64,000 bases of DNA from Bacillota bacterium (GCA_023443745.1 JAEZTB010000064.1:248001-312000); one strand, 5' to 3'. Counted from the first letter of the stretch, positions 35,469 through 44,790 are shown. The notes: generated by a model not told the origin, from the letters alone. Numbers and translations are program-made.

Positions 35469-36653
35469 ATGTTAACCAGTCTTGCCATCATTATCATTTT
35501 GGGTTTTACACTAAGTAGCCTATTTACCCGTATAAAACTACCAGGACTGCTGGGAATGATTCTTACCGGTATAATTCTTGGCCCATATGTGTTAAATCTT
35601 ATTTCACCGGATATCCTTACTATTTCAGCTGACTTAAGAGAAATTGCACTTATTGTAATTTTAACAAGAGCAGGTCTCTCTTTAGATATTAAAGATCTGA
35701 AAAAGGTAGGAAGACCCGCAATTCTAATGTGCTTTATTCCCGCTACTTTTGAGCTTGTTGCTGTAACTATCCTTGCTCCGATTTTTCTGAATATTTCATA
35801 TCTTGAAGCCGCAATTATGGGGACCGTGTTAGCAGCAGTATCTCCTGCTGTAGTCGTTCCCAGAATGCTTCATCTTATGGAGAGTGGTTATGGGAAGAAT
35901 AAAAGCATCCCCCAGTTGATCATGGCGGGGGCATCTGTAGATGATATATATGTTATCGTTCTATTTACTGCTTTTATGGGAATGTACCAAGGTAATGGGT
36001 TTAATGCCTTTAGTCTTGTTTCTGTGCCTGTTTCTGTAATTCTTGGACTAATCGTCGGTATTTTAACTGGCTTATTACTCGTATTTATTTTTAAAAGGAT
36101 ACACATGAGAGATACGGTTAAAGTATTAATCATTATGAGTATATCCTTTCTTTTTATTACGCTTGAAAACCTGCTAAAACCCTACCTCCCGATGTCAGGC
36201 TTACTTGCCGTAATGGCTCTGGGGGGAACAATACTAAAATCATATGAAATTCTCGCAAAACGCTTGATAGGCAAATTCACAAAAATTTGGGTAGGCGCCG
36301 AGATTCTTTTGTTTGTTCTTGTTGGTGCAGCCGTTGATATAAGATATTTATCTGAAGCCGGACTCCTATCTGTCGTTCTCATTTTATGCGCTCTTATCTT
36401 CAGAATTTTAGGCGTGAATATTTGCCTATTAAAAACAAAATTGAATAGAAAAGAGAGGCTGTTCTGTTCTTTTGCCTATCTTCCAAAAGCAACTGTTCAA
36501 GCTGCAATTGGTTCTATTCCGCTTACTGCTGGAATAACGGCTGGGAATGTAATACTTACAGTTGCAGTGCTCTCTATAATGATTACAGCCCCAATTGGTG
36601 CTGTAGCTATAGATAACACCTATAAAAAGCTGCTGGATCGCACTATTGCCTAA
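35469..36653 (+). CDS. Cation/proton antiporter (CPA family), fluoride-responsive
   Basis: Integral membrane exchanger of 394 aa with about 12 hydrophobic segments. LPGLLGMILTGIILGPYVLN at the start and the later AVSPAVVVPRML and GASVDDIYVIVLF are typical of the Kef/NhaP type, with the DD pair as probable ion-binding acids. AAGGAGGG lies upstream of ATG. Antiporters of this family often stand behind fluoride riboswitches, where they are thought to help cells cope with acid or ion imbalance caused by fluoride entry. Direct fluoride transport is not implied. Confidence 0.88.
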   Translation: MLTSLAIIIILGFTLSSLFTRIKLPGLLGMILTGIILGPYVLNLISPDILTISADLREIALIVILTRAGLSLDIKDLKKVGRPAILMCFIPATFELVAVTILAPIFLNISYLEAAIMGTVLAAVSPAVVVPRMLHLMESGYGKNKSIPQLIMAGASVDDIYVIVLFTAFMGMYQGNGFNAFSLVSVPVSVILGLIVGILTGLLLVFIFKRIHMRDTVKVLIIMSISFLFITLENLLKPYLPMSGLLAVMALGGTILKSYEILAKRLIGKFTKIWVGAEILLFVLVGAAVDIRYLSEAGLLSVVLILCALIFRILGVNICLLKTKLNRKERLFCSFAYLPKATVQAAIGSIPLTAGITAGNVILTVAVLSIMITAPIGAVAIDNTYKKLLDRTIA

Positions 36654-36723
36654 TACAGTACTTTCATTTTATTGAGTTAGGCTTCTTGGCTTGTTAACCT
36701 TATGAGATTTCTCTGTCTTATTT

Positions 36724-36760
36724 AATAAATAGGGCAACCGATAGGGATGCCCTACTTATT
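36724..36760. terminator. Inverted repeat between convergent genes
   Basis: AATAAATAGGGCA (36724-36736) pairs with TGCCCTACTTATT (36748-36760), 13 bp with one mismatch and an 11-base loop. It lies between the antiporter and the convergent phosphodiesterase. No strong T-run; probable shared terminator. Confidence 0.5.
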
Positions 36761-36859
36761 AATAAGTAAAAGATTCTGAAAAACAAAGTCTCCGAGGATT
36801 CTTGATATTGGATATAAGTGTATAAGCCAGAGTGGACGGCAGAAGATATTACATCTCTT

Positions 36860-38179
36860 TTATCTTAGTATTTCTTCTATTGCCGTGCCATCGGCATTTG
36901 GCAATTCGACGCCCAGAATTCTTGCAAAGGTGGGTGCTTCGTCTACGATAGGCCTTTGTTCAAGTTCAATCCCATTTTTGATATCGGGACCCTTTGCGAT
37001 GAATACAGGCTGAGGGCCTTTATCGGGGTAATAACCGTGGGTCGCTCTTCCAAAGCGATAATCCGATAAATCAAAATTATTGACCACAGGCCGTACACAG
37101 GAATCACTGAACGAGGTATACCCGTCTGTCTCTAAAACAAAGGCAAAATCTCCGTCGAGATGTTCCTTTTCTGCCAACTCTTCGCGAGTATAGACTTCGC
37201 TGAATCCATAAATGCCTTCATCCCTCATGCTTTTCAGCAAGGTATATACCTCATCATAAGTCTTCTTGTCGTTAGGATCTTTAAGAAAAACCATGGCTGA
37301 CATGGCATTGGAGAAGCTGTAGGCTTTCCAATCCAGCACCTTACCCTCGGGAGAAAGCGTAATAAAGCCATGATCCACTAGGAACACGTTGGGCTTTATA
37401 ACTCTAGTAATGTCTATTTGACCATGGTCACTCACTATAATAATATTGGTATCCTTAAGTACACCTGCATCTTCTAGTGCTGCCATCAGTTCGCCAAACC
37501 AGTCATCTACACGCTTCAGTCCCTCGGTCACATTTTGGTTAAAAACACCGTTTTTGTGTCTTGCGTCATCAATATTTCCGTTATGAACAAACACCACTTC
37601 GGGTTTAAACTGGCGGATGATGTCGCAGGTGCATGTGATCAGGAAGTTATCTATTTCAGGATGGATCATGACATTTGTTCTGCCTGTTTTCGTGTAGGAA
37701 TCGGGCAGTAGATTTTTGTTTTTATCAATGATCTTTAGAACCTCATCACTGGAACCCGCCCTCTTAAAAGATTCCAATAAGGTGTCATCCTTGTTGGGAA
37801 GCCAGTATTCGTTTATCAGATAATCAATATCCCTATGGTTCCCTGTCACTGTCCAAAAAACAGAGGCAGTTTTATATCCCGCTTTTTTGGCAGCAGTAAA
37901 AATATCTTCTACCTTGACATTATCATGAAACCAATTCCAGGTATCTTCCTTGTTGTCGGTGGTAAAAGCATTGTTACTGATGACGCCGTGTTTATCAGGA
38001 TAGCAGCCTGTCATGATACTTACGTGAGAAGGATACGTAACAGTTGGGTATATGGTACGGATCTTCTTAACCTCGCTGCCCCCTTCAAGATACTTTTTAA
38101 AATTCGGTAGCGACCGTAGATAAGCTATATCCTCGTGCACCATGGCATCGACCGATAATACAAATAATCTTTTCTTCAT
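36860..38179 (-). CDS. Type I phosphodiesterase/nucleotide pyrophosphatase family enzyme
   Basis: Alkaline-phosphatase-superfamily hydrolase of 439 aa (PF01663 type). The first metal Asp is in LSVDAM, the nucleophile Thr in YPTVTYPSHVSIMTG, and later ligands in SDHGQ and RATHGYYPDKGPQ. There is no signal peptide, so it should act inside the cell on phosphodiesters or pyrophosphates. It is the last gene of the minus-strand string that begins with the ABC importer permeases, which suggests that it processes an imported phosphorylated compound. The substrate cannot be read from the sequence. Confidence 0.87.
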   Translation of the reverse strand: MKKRLFVLSVDAMVHEDIAYLRSLPNFKKYLEGGSEVKKIRTIYPTVTYPSHVSIMTGCYPDKHGVISNNAFTTDNKEDTWNWFHDNVKVEDIFTAAKKAGYKTASVFWTVTGNHRDIDYLINEYWLPNKDDTLLESFKRAGSSDEVLKIIDKNKNLLPDSYTKTGRTNVMIHPEIDNFLITCTCDIIRQFKPEVVFVHNGNIDDARHKNGVFNQNVTEGLKRVDDWFGELMAALEDAGVLKDTNIIIVSDHGQIDITRVIKPNVFLVDHGFITLSPEGKVLDWKAYSFSNAMSAMVFLKDPNDKKTYDEVYTLLKSMRDEGIYGFSEVYTREELAEKEHLDGDFAFVLETDGYTSFSDSCVRPVVNNFDLSDYRFGRATHGYYPDKGPQPVFIAKGPDIKNGIELEQRPIVDEAPTFARILGVELPNADGTAIEEILR

Positions 38180-38240
38180 AGAAAAAGTCCTTCCTTATAT
38201 TTATCTAAAATTTACTTTCGATAAATAGTGTGCTCTTCTC

Positions 38241-39305
38241 TTATTCAACAATATAATGTCCGTCCAAAGCCGGCTCACCAATTGTTGTAAGCTCTCTTAT
38301 TAACGCGCTTTGCACTTCATACTTGCCGTCTCCCGAGGTTGAGACCTTGACCGTACCGTCAACACAGTTATAGAACGTAATCGCACCAACCTTCTGGTAG
38401 CGCATATTGACGACGGGACTTAGGATACCCTCGTTCATGGCCACAACAATTTTGGGTTTCACAGCCTCGATATATTCGGTCTTGTTGGATGTAGAATCAC
38501 CATGGTGATTCATTTTGCAGACATCTGCTTGCAGATCGTCTCCGTAAAGCTTTGCAATACGTGCTTCCGAATCTACGTACATATCACCTGCTGAGAAAAA
38601 GCTGGATTCCTTATAAATCATTTTTAAGCAAAGGGAAGCATTATTTGCAATGAATTCCGCTGTTTGAACAGCATTTTTATAATTAAAATTTGCCTCAGGA
38701 TTATAGACTTTCACCTTAATTTGTTTACCAAAATTAAGTTCATCGCCTTCCACTAAACGCGTTGTTTCAATCCCCTTCTCTTCAATGATCTTCATCATGT
38801 TCCAATAGGTTTGACTATCATATTCGTGCTCATTCATATAGACCTTTCCTATATCAAAGGCTTCCGAAACAGCGGAAAATCCACCAATGTGATCAGCATG
38901 AGGATGGGAGGCTACAAAAATATCAACTCGTTTGACACCCATTTTTTTTAGATACTCCACGACCTGCTCTCCGGATGTTTGATTCCCGCAGTCTATCAAC
39001 ATGACCAGCCCCTCAGGAGACATGTATACTGTACTGTCACCGGCTCGTATGGCTGTGGGATCAGCCGGATGCTTTTCAGTCAGATATAAAAAACGGCAGG
39101 TCATGAGGCCTGAATCCCCCGATGTATCATAGACCAGGTCGGAGTAGTCAGATTTGACTGATTGTTCATCCGGTTGTTGCTTTTGCCCGGGAGCCTCCGT
39201 CTCTTTTTGTTCTGCCACGGGTTGTTCTGTTGGCGTGGTTGTGCAGGCACCAAATATTAAAAGTGACACTAATATTATGAGAAGGATACAGAGATTTTTT
39301 TTCAA
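38241..39305 (-). CDS. MBL-fold lipoprotein (ComEC-type hydrolase domain)
   Basis: Extracytoplasmic lipoprotein of 354 aa with lipobox IFGAC and a metallo-beta-lactamase domain (LIDCGNQ, VASHPHADHIGGF, AGDMY, MNHHGDST). The domain resembles the C-terminal part of ComEC and stand-alone relatives that degrade nucleic acids or phosphodiesters. The start is TTG at 39305: GGGAGG lies 8 bases upstream and the signal peptide begins KKNLCILL. Longer in-frame starts would run into the hairpin at 39344-39393. It lies between the solute-binding protein and the phosphodiesterase gene on the same strand. Confidence 0.82.
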   Translation of the reverse strand: MKKNLCILLIILVSLLIFGACTTTPTEQPVAEQKETEAPGQKQQPDEQSVKSDYSDLVYDTSGDSGLMTCRFLYLTEKHPADPTAIRAGDSTVYMSPEGLVMLIDCGNQTSGEQVVEYLKKMGVKRVDIFVASHPHADHIGGFSAVSEAFDIGKVYMNEHEYDSQTYWNMMKIIEEKGIETTRLVEGDELNFGKQIKVKVYNPEANFNYKNAVQTAEFIANNASLCLKMIYKESSFFSAGDMYVDSEARIAKLYGDDLQADVCKMNHHGDSTSNKTEYIEAVKPKIVVAMNEGILSPVVNMRYQKVGAITFYNCVDGTVKVSTSGDGKYEVQSALIRELTTIGEPALDGHYIVE

Positions 39306-39343
39306 CGGATATTCCTCCCTCATCAGGCTTTTGCGGTCTTTGG

Positions 39344-39393
39344 GGACAAGCAGAAAGATGGTGAGCTTTTCTCGACCATCTTTCTGCTTGTCC
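39344..39393. repeat. 19-bp perfect inverted repeat between operon genes
   Basis: Arms 39344-39362 and 39375-39393 are perfectly complementary with a 12-base loop. It lies between the solute-binding protein gene and the MBL lipoprotein gene, both on the minus strand. There is no T-run on either side, so it is more likely an mRNA-stabilising or processing hairpin than a full terminator. Confidence 0.75.
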
Positions 39394-39429
39394 ATCTTAA
39401 CTTTTCAACAAACAACGGTTAAAGGAAGT

Positions 39430-40839
39430 TTAATTGGCAAGATTATAAAGCTCAAGAGCTTCGGCAATAGTTGCGTTCGCATCCTTAATAGCCTGGTCAA
39501 TACTGTACTTTGGATCGTTGCAAACCTGCTCTACCGCAAGGAGATTAGCTTTAAGAACCTCGTTGGCAATCGGAAGATAAGGTGTCTTGGTATTACTGTC
39601 TCCATTTTTCTGTGCATCGAGACAGTAAGCAGCTCTTGGGAAAACCTTCTCGACAAAGGCTTTGTATGTATCAGTTTCGGCTGCATCACTGCTAACGGGC
39701 AGGTATCCTGTGCTGGTAGACCAGTATGCAGCGTTTTCAGGTTCTGCCATCCACTTAATAAAGTCATAAGCACCTTGTTGGGATTCGGTTTTGCCATTGT
39801 TGCAGATGAAGCTGCCGGTACCACCTGCGGGTACACCCGTAGACCTGCTGTTGTCTGAGCATCCAGGCATTGTAAGCATTCCGATATCAACCTTGTCTCC
39901 ACCGGCCTTCAAAATTCTGTTATGGAAGGAGATAACACCTACGAACATTGCCAATTTACCGGTTGCGAACATAGGAACAACTTCAGCGTTACAATCGGTT
40001 CCATAAGGAACACCATAACCCCCGGCATAAATTTTCTGGTAAGCATCCAACATGCTGTAAAGTGCATCCTTTGTCGGGGATGTATCGTACAAGCTGGCGG
40101 TAGCCTTTCCATTGTATCCATTGCCGGCATCCACAGAATCAACACCTTCAACAGCCAAAGCTGCATTTACATAGTAGCCGTTTGGATGGAAAGCCACACC
40201 ATATTCGCAATAGCCACCGTCTACCAGTTTTTTAGATATTTCGTAGACATCCTGCAATGATTTTATCTCTTTATAGGGATCAATACCTGCAGCCTTAAAA
40301 ATATCCATGTTTACGTAAACGCCGGCAAAACTGTTTCCGATGGGATATCCGATTTGATTACCCTCACCATCGCTGTAAGCTGATTTAAGGTGCGGGTACG
40401 TGGTGGAATAGTCCCATTTGTCTGCATCAATAAAATCCTGGAGAGGTTTTGTAAACTCGGAAGCTGCAAAGAAGCCGGTATGCTCAACGGCACCAGAAAA
40501 CATGTCGGGAAGTTCTTTCTGAGAAGAAGCTTGAAGCTTAGCCATTAAATCGCTGGCGCCGCCTTGAAACTCAAACTTTACAACGTACTTGTCCTGAACA
40601 TAGTTGTACTTTTGTATCATGGTAGCAAGGGTTTCAGCCATGGTACCACTAAAATTGCTCCACCAAATAACCTCAATTGGTTCTTTTGATGCATTGGTGG
40701 GGGTTTCAGATGCTACCCCTGTACTTGTGGCTGAAGGAGTAACGGTGGGCGAGCCAGCGGTATTTGCAGGGGCCCCGCAGCCAACCAGCAATACCAGAGC
40801 AAGCAATACAGCTAAGTAACTCTTGATTCTCTTCATCAT
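39430..40839 (-). CDS. ABC importer solute-binding lipoprotein (UgpB/MalE type)
   Basis: Extracellular solute-binding protein family 1, 469 aa, with lipobox LLVGC and a Thr/Ser-rich linker. The opening IEVIWWSNFSGTMAETLATM and the DMFSGAVEHTGFF segment resemble UgpB-like proteins that bind glycerol-3-phosphate or its diesters, but sugar binding is equally possible. AAAGGAGAG precedes tandem ATGs. Two permease genes lie upstream on the same strand. No ATPase is encoded, so a shared MsmX/UgpC-type ATPase elsewhere would be needed. Confidence 0.9.
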   Translation of the reverse strand: MMKRIKSYLAVLLALVLLVGCGAPANTAGSPTVTPSATSTGVASETPTNASKEPIEVIWWSNFSGTMAETLATMIQKYNYVQDKYVVKFEFQGGASDLMAKLQASSQKELPDMFSGAVEHTGFFAASEFTKPLQDFIDADKWDYSTTYPHLKSAYSDGEGNQIGYPIGNSFAGVYVNMDIFKAAGIDPYKEIKSLQDVYEISKKLVDGGYCEYGVAFHPNGYYVNAALAVEGVDSVDAGNGYNGKATASLYDTSPTKDALYSMLDAYQKIYAGGYGVPYGTDCNAEVVPMFATGKLAMFVGVISFHNRILKAGGDKVDIGMLTMPGCSDNSRSTGVPAGGTGSFICNNGKTESQQGAYDFIKWMAEPENAAYWSTSTGYLPVSSDAAETDTYKAFVEKVFPRAAYCLDAQKNGDSNTKTPYLPIANEVLKANLLAVEQVCNDPKYSIDQAIKDANATIAEALELYNLAN

Positions 40840-40938
40840 AGATTCTCTCCTTTTGTTTTTATTATTTATACACTTTCCGTAAATACCTGTATTAGTCTGT
40901 TGCCTAACACAAAATATCTCCTTCGGTGTAAAACAGGA

Positions 40939-41775
40939 CTATCCTTTCAGTGCACCGGCCGTCATACCCTTGACTATGTACTCCTGGCCAAAAATGAACA
41001 CAATAGCAGCCGGTAAAATACATGTTGCCGCACCAGCAAGCAGGGGGCCGAACTCTAGCCTTTCCGAATGAACAAGCATTGCCATACCGATCTGAATGGT
41101 TCGCATGTGGTCTTTATTCGTAACTAACAAGGGCCAAAAATATTGATTGTAGATATTGATGAACAGATAGATGCTTAAGGAAGCTACCGTAGGTATGGAC
41201 AAGGGCATTGCAATTTTGAAAAGGAAGCCCATATCCCCGCAGCCGTCAAGTGTGGCCGCTTCTTTAAATTCCTTGGAAAGGGTCATATAATACTGCCGCA
41301 TGAGAAAAATAGCAGTACCGGATATTAAGGATGGAAAAACCAATCCCAGATAGGTATCCGATAGTCCCCAACTCTGAATTTGAACAAAGTTAGTAATGAT
41401 AACGATGTCTGCCGGTATCATCATAGTGGTAATGATAAGAGTAAAAAACAAATTTTTTAAAGGAAATTTAAAAAACGCAAAGGCATATGCCGCAAAGCTT
41501 GAGAATATGACCTGGCAAGCTATGGTTATAAAGCATACAATAAAGCTGTTTTTCATGTAGCTGAAAACCGCGACATTATTAAACACCCACTTGTAATGAT
41601 CCAACGTAGGGCTTCGTGTGAACCACGTCGGCGGGAAAGCAGAGATTTCTGCCTCAGGCTGAATACTAAACAATACACATATAATAATCGGCAATATAAA
41701 AACTAACCCAAGGATAATCTTAAATGCAAATGACACTGATGATTTAATGATTCTTTCCGTTTTAGCATTAATCAT
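40939..41775 (-). CDS. ABC sugar-type importer permease (UgpE/MalG type)
   Basis: Inner-membrane permease of 278 aa with six helices and the EAA loop EAATLDGCGDMGFLFKIAMPLS that contacts the ATPase. It overlaps the upstream permease by 4 bases (ATGA), and the solute-binding protein follows after 99 bases. Belongs to the CUT1 carbohydrate class, which includes transporters for oligosaccharides, polyols and glycerol-3-phosphate. Confidence 0.92.
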   Translation of the reverse strand: MINAKTERIIKSSVSFAFKIILGLVFILPIIICVLFSIQPEAEISAFPPTWFTRSPTLDHYKWVFNNVAVFSYMKNSFIVCFITIACQVIFSSFAAYAFAFFKFPLKNLFFTLIITTMMIPADIVIITNFVQIQSWGLSDTYLGLVFPSLISGTAIFLMRQYYMTLSKEFKEAATLDGCGDMGFLFKIAMPLSIPTVASLSIYLFINIYNQYFWPLLVTNKDHMRTIQIGMAMLVHSERLEFGPLLAGAATCILPAAIVFIFGQEYIVKGMTAGALKG

Positions 41776-42683
41776 TGATAAAACACCACCTTTTTCTCAA
41801 AGAAGAACTGAGTACGTGTTGCAATCAATATGAGAAGGAAAAGAACCAACGACTCTACACAAGCGGTTTCAAAGCGCCCATTGACAATGGCCTTCTCATA
41901 GATCGAATAAATCAGTGTTTTGGTGGAATTAGCAGGACCGCCGCCGGTTAAAAGTCTAATCTGGGCAAAAGCTTTAAATGAGCTGGTAATGTTAAGGAAT
42001 ACCACAAAAAAGATCTGCGGCGATGCAATGGGTAAAATAATTTTGAATATTTTTCTTAGGGGACCTGCACCATCAATAATGGCACTTTCAAGAAGCTCCT
42101 CGGGAACATTTCTAAATCCGACCAGCAAGAATATAAAACTCGCGCCAACATGCATCCAAACCGTAACCATGGCCGTGGACTGGAGCGCTACTGCTGCGTC
42201 ACGAGTCCAGGTAAAGTTTGTTCCAAGTAGCAGGTTTAAAAGACCGTTGTCCCTTCTAAATATAAACATCCAAATGGCGGCGGCAGGAGATGATGCAATA
42301 GCCATGGGGAGTGCAAACAAGATCTGATAAATCTTTGAGCCCTTTACTTTGTTCATGGAAAGCAATGCAAAGATCATAGCGATTAAAAAGGTGAATACCA
42401 CATTTATGGCAGCAAATCTAAGCGTTGTTCCAACTACCTGCCAGAATGAGTCTTTGAGCAGCACTCGCTTCCAAATATCCAGACCCACCCACTTTGAAAA
42501 AGCTCCACTCTTATCTGTTACTGAGAACGATAAAAGAATAGTCTTTATAAAGGGATAATATGTAAAAAGTGCAAAAAGAATAAGGGTTGGCAGTAAAAGC
42601 AAATACGGAGTTGGTTTTACTTTATTAAAATTATATCCTCCGATTTTCTTGACTGTCTTGGTTTTTTTACAAATCACTTTCAA
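41772..42683 (-). CDS. ABC sugar-type importer permease (UgpA/MalF type)
   Basis: First gene of the importer operon, 303 aa, six helices, with the EAA loop ESAIIDGAGPLRKIFKIILP. The start is a TTG at 42683 preceded by AAAGG. The leader carries one TGTAATTACA operator 40 bases upstream, and another lies upstream of the promoter, so the operon is probably controlled by the LacI regulator encoded divergently. Confidence 0.92.
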   Translation of the reverse strand: MKVICKKTKTVKKIGGYNFNKVKPTPYLLLLPTLILFALFTYYPFIKTILLSFSVTDKSGAFSKWVGLDIWKRVLLKDSFWQVVGTTLRFAAINVVFTFLIAMIFALLSMNKVKGSKIYQILFALPMAIASSPAAAIWMFIFRRDNGLLNLLLGTNFTWTRDAAVALQSTAMVTVWMHVGASFIFLLVGFRNVPEELLESAIIDGAGPLRKIFKIILPIASPQIFFVVFLNITSSFKAFAQIRLLTGGGPANSTKTLIYSIYEKAIVNGRFETACVESLVLFLLILIATRTQFFFEKKVVFYQ

Positions 42684-42722
42684 TCAACCTTTCTTATTTT
42701 GGTATAATCGAGAATTTGTTAT

Positions 42723-42732
42723 TGTAATTACA
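42723..42732. promoter_or_regulatory. Operator TGTAATTACA, downstream site of ABC operon
   Basis: Exact palindrome in the untranslated leader of the ABC operon, about 40 bases after the predicted transcription start and 40 bases before the start codon. It is paired with the site at 42831, 108 bases away. Confidence 0.6.
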
Positions 42733-42830
42733 AGATCAATTTGATATAATTTAGAAATGCAGTTTGTTTATATTGTATATATTACATGAATTTATACTTG
42801 CTTGTCAACAGTTTATTGTATATATTTTAA

Positions 42831-42840
42831 TGTAATTACA
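42831..42840. promoter_or_regulatory. Operator TGTAATTACA, upstream site of ABC operon
   Basis: Exact palindrome extended to AATGTAATTACATTT, 22 bases upstream of the ABC -35 box and about 75 bases upstream of the regulator's own -35 box. The same extended sequence occurs upstream of the dehydrogenase operon promoter at 52722. Confidence 0.6.
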
Positions 42841-43103
42841 TTTAGAATTTATGTTACTATAGCTTTAAGAGCTTTACTTTTGTAAATGTAATCAATTGAC
42901 ATACTTTCAACATTTGACAAGCCAGACTTTCCATTTTATACTATATGTTATGTAATATTTCTGTGATATTTAACGTAATATCATAAAAAGCATTATTGAG
43001 CAGGACCCGGTCATTGTAAAAGGAATACTGTAATAAAAAATATCATGTGCGATGATCTCTAAAATATTGTGCCCTAAGCACTATGAAAGGATTGTAATTT
43101 CAT

Positions 43104-44111
43104 ATGGGAAAAACACTTTCTGATATTGCCAAACAAATAGGAGTATCCACCGCTACCATATCCCGTGTCATTAACAATGAAAGCCATATTACACCTGAGA
43201 CCCGCCAATTGGTGGAAGAAGCCCTTAAAGCCAACAATTACAAGCGCAGGCCAAGACGCAAATCTGTTGCCAGCAAAAACGCCAACACTGTGCTGATCAT
43301 TGCCGGTCAAATAACCAACCCCATTACTGTAGCTTACATAGATGGTATTCAAGAGGCTCTCCAGCCCCATGAAAAACGAATTTTTATCTCGTTGACCGAT
43401 TATTCGGAAACCACAGAAATAGATTATCTGAAGTATGCAAGGGACAACGGATTCGCGGGCATCTTTTTGCTTAACGTCATGGAGTGTGATGAGTTAATTC
43501 GTTTGCTTGGTACTATCAATGTTCCCGTTATCCTAGTTAACCGCAATCTTCGCTCCATGGACATTGATATTGTAATGGTGGACAATTATCGTTATGGTTA
43601 TATGGCTACACAGTATTTAATTCAGCATGGGCACAAGAATATCGCTCATTTAGCAGGACCTAAAAGCTCAATAACATGCTATAACAGAACCCGGGGCTAT
43701 ATTGATGCCATGGAATTAGCTGGGTTGCCCATTACCTCTTCAAGCATTTTTTACGGTGATCGCCACTACAAAAGCGGCCATGAATTTGGAAAAGTCATTT
43801 CAGCCATGGACAAAAAGGATCGCTTTACCGGAGTATTTTGCACCACCGGTCTTATGGCCACAGGTATGGTCGACGCCCTTAGCAGTAATGGTATACGTAT
43901 ACCTGAGGATATTAGTGTGATTTGCAATGATGACCCCGGAAAGACCATCAGCCAGGAAGTAGAGCTAACAACCGTCGAGAACGATCCGCATGTTATGGGC
44001 GTTGCAGCCGCTGAGCTGTTTCTGGAGCGATTAAAAGCACCTAAAAAGCCTCCAAAAAGAATTATTTATCCTCCTGAACTAACTGAGCGCAATAGTGTCC
44101 GTTCCATTTAA
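43104..44111 (+). CDS. LacI-family transcriptional regulator
   Basis: Repressor of 335 aa: N-terminal HTH (TLSDIAKQIGVSTATISRVI) and hinge, then a periplasmic-binding-like effector domain (residues about 60-335). It is divergent from the sugar-type ABC importer and stands between two operons that both carry TGTAATTACA palindromes, so it is the prime candidate for their regulator. The effector is probably the imported compound or a derivative. AAAGGA is present upstream of the ATG at a longish spacing. A terminator follows at 44132. Confidence 0.93.
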   Translation: MGKTLSDIAKQIGVSTATISRVINNESHITPETRQLVEEALKANNYKRRPRRKSVASKNANTVLIIAGQITNPITVAYIDGIQEALQPHEKRIFISLTDYSETTEIDYLKYARDNGFAGIFLLNVMECDELIRLLGTINVPVILVNRNLRSMDIDIVMVDNYRYGYMATQYLIQHGHKNIAHLAGPKSSITCYNRTRGYIDAMELAGLPITSSSIFYGDRHYKSGHEFGKVISAMDKKDRFTGVFCTTGLMATGMVDALSSNGIRIPEDISVICNDDPGKTISQEVELTTVENDPHVMGVAAAELFLERLKAPKKPPKRIIYPPELTERNSVRSI

Positions 44112-44131
44112 TGTACCATATCATACTTTAC

Positions 44132-44168
44132 GAGCCTTTCCTTTTAATTAAGTGAAAAGGCTCTTTTT
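44132..44168 (+). terminator. Rho-independent terminator of the lacI-type gene
   Basis: GAGCCTTTCCTTTT pairs imperfectly with AAGTGAAAAGGCTC and is followed by seven T. It sits 20 bases after the regulator stop and abuts the convergent truncated mgtC. Confidence 0.8.
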
Positions 44169-44790
44169 TTATACGGCGTCAATCATTAAAACACCCTCTG
44201 CAGTGGATAAAACTGCAATGATATCGTCGTGATTAAACTTTTCCTTCGATGTCAGTATAGCCAGCGCACCTAAACCATGACCATTGTCCAGTCCTATTGT
44301 CTCAAAATCCTCAATCTTTAGCTGCTGTTTTTTTATAAAGGACAAAAAGCCGACCACGTTGGTGAAGGTTTCAAGAACCACATAAACCTCTATACGGTTT
44401 GCTTTTGACAAGTAATGGGTTTGCAGCTTGTTAAGCAATGTCATTACAAATGTAATAAATAAGCATGTCAAAATTGCCCCATAATAAAAGCCTATACCGA
44501 TTGCAAGCCCCATACATGCAGCAGTCCAAAGTCCCGCAGCCGTCGTAAGCCCCTTGACCTGATGGTAACGTGTTACAAGTATGGTTCCTACACCGATAAA
44601 ACCAATGCCATTTATGACCTGAGCACCCATTCGGGTTGGGTCGGTGGAGCCAATAAATTGATTGACAAACTGGCTGATCATCATAACAATTACCGATCCC
44701 AGGCACACCAAAATATAAGTACGAATACCGGCAGAACGCCTCCGCTTGGTCCGCTCAAAGCCGATGATTCCTCCGCATATTCCCTTTCGA
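44169..44790 (-). pseudogene. mgtC-like gene lacking its 5' end
   Basis: MgtC/SapB family membrane protein. The longest usable start is a GTG at 44711 giving 180 aa (VCLGSVIVMMISQF...), with ACT-like C-terminal domain. Yet the same frame stays open upstream to about 44790 and still encodes conserved MgtC sequence, GGIIGFERTKRRRSAGIRTY, without any ATG, GTG or TTG before it apart from TTG/GTG inside the gene. The first membrane helix normally preceding GGLIGLERE is missing, and the preceding dehydrogenase gene ends only 30 bases away. So the gene has lost its start by deletion or by joining of the operon at this point. An internal start could still make a shortened protein. Confidence 0.75.

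Larger units (their letters stand above)
42684..43103. promoter_or_regulatory. Divergent control region of ABC operon and lacI-type gene
   Basis: This 420-base AT-rich region holds two divergent promoters. For the ABC operon (minus): TTGACA at 42808-42803, 18 bases, TAATAT at 42784-42779. For the regulator (plus): TTGACA at 42914-42919, 17 bases, TATACT at 42937-42942. Two exact TGTAATTACA palindromes lie at 42723-42732 and 42831-42840, and part-matches (TGTAATCAAT, CGTAATATCA) are scattered toward 42990. No ORF or structured RNA was seen. Confidence 0.65.

Noticed and set aside
42723..42840. Fur or Zur boxes
   Set aside because: The palindromes are only TGTAATTACA without the longer Fur-type repeats, and the genes controlled are carbon catabolic.
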